A stretch of 64,000 bases of DNA from Sphagnum magellanicum. Taxonomy: Eukaryota > Streptophyta > Sphagnopsida > Sphagnales > Sphagnaceae. The stretch spans positions 22,268,256 through 22,332,255 of the forward strand of contig CM038910.1 in assembly GCA_021904315.1 (NCBI GenBank), in the 5' to 3' direction. Every line of letters begins with the position of its first letter. Within the stretch, counting starts at the first letter, position 1. Positions 59,361-64,000 of the stretch are shown one piece after another. A program made the position numbers and the translations under genes. Under the pieces are notes generated by a model, which searched no databases, was not told the origin of the DNA, and saw nothing but the letters and a program-made list of their open reading frames with translations.

Positions 59361-61460
59361 CCATCGTCACCAAAAGAAACACAAGATCAAATTTACACAA
59401 CCACCAATTTGGGTGGGTTTCCAAATGTGACCCATTGTTATGTGCCTTGGTTGCGCTTGATTTTGCTATTCGACCAAGTCTTGCACTCTATTCCAACTAA
59501 ACCCAGAATGGAAACCCTCCTCTAATCCACCTACTCTCAGGATAACCCTAATTCAAGATGGGAATGGTCCTTAGAATGGGTAGGAATTGGGAGTTGGTAG
59601 TTACCTAGTACATTTTGTTAGGCGGGGTTTGGCAACAGGCTTTTCAACTTTTGAAAGCGTGCCAAAAAATTTGGCTTAGTTGGCAAAAAGAACCCCAAAC
59701 ATTATTCACAAAATGAAAATGCTTTTGCCCAAAAATAAAAACAAAAAAATAAAAATGCAACTGCTTTTTCAGGCAAAAGACAAATACAATATTGTCCCTA
59801 AGAATATGCCAGAATGCTCGTCTTTCTTCTCCAGCTAGCATGTCCTGGGGATTTATTTTCATTTGCAGGAGGGAGGGAAGGAGGAAGGGAGGAATGACTG
59901 CCGGCCCCCCTTCCTCCAGTCCTTTTGTTGCACAACACTGGCATTTATTGATTCATGGGGGGGCATTCATCCCTTCCTTCATTCTCCTCACTCTAAAAGG
60001 AAAAAACAGAGAGTGTTTTTATTGCCTACTGTCTAGTACACTTGCATTGTATTTATTACACAAAATTCAGCCTCCAAATGCCCAAAAATGAAATGGGTTT
60101 TCTTACCTCACAAAAAGCTCATCTATCAACTGAGCAAAAGCTTCTATTAAAGTATTTAGTATTTAATGTTTAATATTTAGTAAAGCTTCTATTAGATTAT
60201 TTAGTATTTAGTATTTTACCCAATCCCCTCCAATAAATTTAAACACCCATAAGCCCAAAAATAATAAGTGACCTGATGAGGCCACAAAAATGGCATGTCA
60301 GGACTTGTAGACTTATTCATCAGCTTCAGCGCATTAGGTAGCCAGCAGCAACAGACTTTTCCATCTCTGGAACCTCACTTTAGTAGTAGTAAAGTACTTC
60401 CCCTAGTGCCAAAGCAAATACAAAATTCAATCAATTCCAAAATACTGGTAGTGCTACTCAGTGGTGCTATAGAGTCAGGAGTAGTCATTCAGTTGGCTTT
60501 TTACACTCCACCCACAATATAGGTTTATATCAGGTTCCTTATTTTAGTAAGTAACTTGAACCCTCCCCCCCTCCCCCTTCACCCTTTCCATTAAGTAGTT
60601 TTTGCCTTCCCCCAAATTTAGCTAAGCTTCTATTAAAGTAAAGAAGGCCAAGTCAACTAAACCTTTGACAATATAGGTATGTAACTAACTAAAGTAAGCT
60701 TAATTATGTGAAGTATGTTAACTATTTTCAATCATGTAACATGTTAGATTATTATTTACACTCTCCCTCAAGTTTAAGGGTGGTAGCTATCTAAGTTACA
60801 AATGAGAAAACAAAATGGGAACCCAACATTGGACAACTACTAAACTCTTGCATCACTTGTAAGTGGGGCCAAAACCCTAAACCAAAACATCCCTCCCACT
60901 CTTTGAAAGGAGAAAGTGTAAATATCCATCCTCTTTTTTTCTATTAGCGATATTCACGAATATGAGGTGCCCGCCTTACAAATACATTAAGAGTTTTTTC
61001 TCCAAGAGTGGTGGCTTTAAGGTTCAGAGAGGATCCGAAATTTTTTGAGAAGGATAGCAAATGGACCTTCATGAGATGCATGTGATGGAATTCATTTAAT
61101 CAATGGAGACCAAACCATGATGACTCTAATATCCCTTTGCAACTAGTGACACAACTCACTCCCACTTCCCTACGCCAAATATGTATATAGAAATACCTAT
61201 AATTTTAATTACTTGTCATTATGTGAGGGTTATCATTCATTATTGATCAATTTTCAAGTCATTTAATAAATTTGAGAATTGAAAAAAAAAGGTCAAGTGG
61301 GTAAATTTTGTAAATATCTTAATCGTCCAATGTACTATCATTTGTATCTATAGTGTGAACTTCGAGGCTTTTGTTTCTACTTGATTGTGTATTGATTATT
61401 TCAAAGCGGAAGTGCAACTCGACCATATCTGAGGTTAGAAAGAAGCTTGAGAGCGTTACA
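59361..61460. other. Gene-free stretch with simple repeats
   Basis: Includes GGGAGGAAGG sequence near 59870, a short AGTATTTAGTATTTAATG duplication at 60130-60215 with AGCTTCTATTA phrases, and a C-rich patch at 60563-60577. No gene recognised. Confidence 0.35.
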
Positions 61461-61464
61461 TTAA

Positions 61465-61680
61465 TTTGAATATGAAGTGATTTTGGCAGTTTTTAATTGC
61501 CAAAAAATGAGGGGAAAATAATAAAATTAACCAGGATTTTATTTTGGGCTCAAATTTTGTAGCAAAAAATATAGAAGGATGATTAAGGAGATTTGTGCTT
61601 CATATCTTGGTTTATAGCAAAATCTTCCCAAGAATTCCTTGCCATTTAGGCTACAAACAAAAATTCCTAAAAATCCTTTG
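61465..61680 (+). repeat. Dispersed repeat, copy 2 (relative at 57120-57345)
   Basis: Blocks listed for the first copy recur in order. This copy adds a small duplication of CCTTGCCATTTAGG-like sequence at its end. Confidence 0.7.
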
Positions 61681-61727
61681 CCATTTAGGAATTTTTATTT
61701 GTAGCCATAAAAAAAGACAAGGAACCC

Positions 61728-61800
61728 TCTGGCTACTACCTCATCTTAGGCCCCTTTGTTTTGGGAACACCCCCACCCTAGGGCATTACCCTACAACTAA
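61728..61800. repeat. Dispersed repeat, copy 2 (relative at 1395-1470)
   Basis: GCTACTACCTCATCTTAGGC, TTTTGGGAACACC and CACCCTAGGGCATTACCC parallel the copy upstream of the ELP1-like gene. Confidence 0.5.
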
Positions 61801-62760
61801 AATGGTGGGCTTGTGGTGACATCTGAATAGGCCGACCATCTTGAGTTAATTGAGATGGGTGGGATTATTAGGCTGAAATTTTTTTCTATTTAAGAAGTAC
61901 TACACCCTAAGTCAGTTTCCTTATTAAATACTCTTTAAAATAATGAATTTCTTTTTTGGTGAAAATATGAAGCTGAGGTGTTGAAAACCATCATAATTAT
62001 TGCAAGCTACAATTTGAATAATTTCACTTCTCCTATGACAAAGTCACAGTAACCCATGAAATAATAATAATTTCATATTTATAAGAAAAAACGAATCAAT
62101 TTTTAGAAAAAAAAGTTCATTAATCATTTTGTCCATGTGGAAACTCACCCTAGGCTATGGGGTATAAATCTTGGTTATTAGTCTCTCTCTTTTCTTTTGT
62201 CATTTATGGGGAAAATGGGATTGGGGGGGGTGAGCCACCATGTGTATATGAACTTTTGTTTGTGGAAATGAAAGAATTTAATTCAATCACCTACACCGGG
62301 TAGTCTGGTCCTCAACTTACTCGGTTTAAATGGATTCTTTGCATTTGGATTATTAGCATTTGTGTCCCAAAAGTTGTGTGTAGAGACATATGTACAAGTG
62401 ATCACAAGACTCAAATACATGAAACCTTTTGCATACACTCTTTTGTAGTATTTTGCCCTCTCATACATCACATTCTTGTTAATTGCAAGTGTTTTGTTCC
62501 AATGCCTAAAAACTAAGGTAGTGAAGATTTGATGGACTACATAGCAGCTTCCTCATAAAGAAACAAACTTGCATTGGTGAATGCCATGGTGGGTTATCAA
62601 TTTGTAGTGGTACCAAATGTGGTTTGGATTGCCATGTAGCAAGGCTTGATGCCTTTGTAGCCTTTGTCCAAAGAAATAGTAACACACCCATCCTTGTTCC
62701 TTTTGGGGTCGTTTGTTCTACAAAGCCAACTAACCCCACCTTTTTACCATGGTACCAATG
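61801..62760. other. Gene-free stretch
   Basis: A minus-strand frame at 62506-62775 has mixed composition but no motif I can assign. No other feature. Confidence 0.3.
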
Positions 62761-62779
62761 TGGGTGCTGGGTCACCCAA

Positions 62780-63250
62780 GGCCTGGGTTGGGTTGGGTTG
62801 GGGTTTGGCGCGGGGGGGGGGGGGGTGTGAATGGTAGTTCTTTCTAGCTATTTAGGAACTCTTTAAATCTTTGTTGGGTTGTTGGACTTCATCAAGACCT
62901 ACATAACAAATGATTAATTGGTTTTTTGTTAACCTGAATTAAATGGGCACGGTTTCCTTTCTAGTGCGCACTTGTAAGTTATAAGTATGGGAAGATAAGT
63001 GCACGGTAGGGTAGGGTTGGGTTTGGTTTGTTTGGGGGGCTTTGGGGGCCGGGGGGTTAGGGGAACTACTAAATGCTGATTACAGAGTACAGTAGTAGGG
63101 AGTGATGTGGGTGGAATTTAAATGCTTTTGGGGGGGGGGGGGGGGGGGGAGTGGGGCGCAGGTCAAAATAATGAGAGCACGGGCGTAAGGTTCACTTTAG
63201 ATGGAAAAAGGGGAAAGAGGGCTCAGGGGGGTACTGGGGGGGGGGGGAGT
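62780..63250 (+). repeat. G-rich region with three long G tracts
   Basis: G tracts at 62812-62825 (14), 63130-63149 (20) and 63236-63247 (12), with GGGTTGGGTTGGGG and GGGGGCCGGGGGG between them. The plus strand could form G-quadruplexes. Confidence 0.8.
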
Positions 63251-63259
63251 TTTTGGTGG

Positions 63260-64000
63260 TAGATAATTTAATGGGCATAATAAGAGATAGCTATAAATAT
63301 GAATGAAGTGACACACATCTTGTGAGTGCAAAGATTTGATTGGCAATGAACATTAATTAATTAAATTACCCATGGGATGTGTTGGGAGCAACTTCTTTTT
63401 CTTTTTTTCTTTTTTGCTTTTTTGGGGCGAAATTTCTCAATGATGCAAATTCAAGGAGACCCACCTCATGCAACACGTGCAAAGGGTGTCAAAATTTCGC
63501 CAGAAACGTAGGCCTATTGGAAGGAAGTTGCCAAAATTAGGCAATAGGTTACAGCATGTCGCCAACAACTTCTTCTTCTTCTTCTTTTTTAAAAATATTC
63601 ATTTATTTATTAATTACCTTTTCCCACCTCATATTCACAAAACATGGTACCTAGGTACCTACTAACAAAGAGTGTGCTGAGAGTCCAAGAAACAAAGGCC
63701 ACATTAGTAACAAACCAAACAAAACACAACGCAATCCAAAACAAAAAAGTCCTCCATAAAAGAAACTATTTTCTTCATCACTCACAAAGAAGGTCAAAAA
63801 ATTCATCCAAAACAGGTCTATAAATAAACAGAATTTTTTGGGGGAAATAAGTGAAGACAAAGAATTAAAAATACTAAAAGATAATTTTAAATTTTTTTAT
63901 AGTGAATAAAAAGAAGACACATTAAAATTATTTTAAAAGAAAAAGAAAATTTTAAAGAAGAAGATCCAATGACAAAATCCTAGGGCAAAGAACAAGGCAC
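63260..64000. other. Right edge, no gene recognised
   Basis: A T/C-rich run near 63395-63420 and a CTT run near 63570. The remainder is A-rich. Nothing coding recognised. Confidence 0.3.

Overview
The window reads as nuclear DNA of a land plant. It is strongly AT-rich and gene-poor, and it is made largely of decayed transposable elements, satellite-like repeats and microsatellites (AT, CA and unusually long G/C homopolymers). The plant call rests on an intron-containing gene start resembling ELP1 (Elongator subunit 1), a fragment resembling plastid ribosomal protein S1, plant-type mitochondrial cox1 and atp1 fragments inserted in nuclear-looking sequence, and plant-type hAT and CACTA elements. 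The low gene density suggests a large genome, perhaps a non-flowering plant, but nothing here fixes the taxon. No bacterial operon, CRISPR array or tRNA/rRNA gene was seen.

Layout. At 1-890 (minus) are the first three coding exons of an ELP1-like gene that runs off the left edge, with a telo-box-like motif upstream. From 2.1 to 2.7 kb lies a decayed reading frame of unknown family, followed by a degenerate minisatellite at 4.3-4.9 kb. At 6.05-10.07 kb (minus) is a nearly full-length but broken hAT transposase, split by a 1.66-kb CACTA-type insertion (7840-9503). Two further CACTA-type elements of one family lie in opposite orientation at 14502-16641 and 25663-28092, both with 3-bp target duplications and internal minisatellites. 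A decayed DUF7869-like gene occupies about 17.6-19.4 kb, followed by a tandem repeat with a unit of about 190 bp.

The middle holds an S1-domain fragment (28.6-29.0 kb), a cox1 fragment (30.8-31.0 kb), a decayed two-exon oxygenase-like gene (31.9-32.4 kb), a 149-bp MITE and an atp1 fragment (41.5-41.7 kb). At 43.6-44.5 kb is a solo LTR with a perfect 5-bp target duplication, and an inverted relative lies at 46.2-47.1 kb. A fourth CACTA-like element ends at 48499. The last 15 kb are less AT-rich, with microsatellites, a foldback element, dispersed repeats and a CpG-rich stretch at 57.4-58.1 kb. I could not recognise a gene there.

Only the ELP1-like gene looks functional. The other protein-like segments are relics, and many of their stop codons are explained by C-to-T changes (CAA/CAG/CGA to TAA/TAG/TGA), as expected of methylated repeats. 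The most unusual item is the oxygenase-like relic at 31.9-32.4 kb. It keeps a phase-consistent intron and an H-x-D iron-binding-like motif that recalls Tet/JBP-type dioxygenases.
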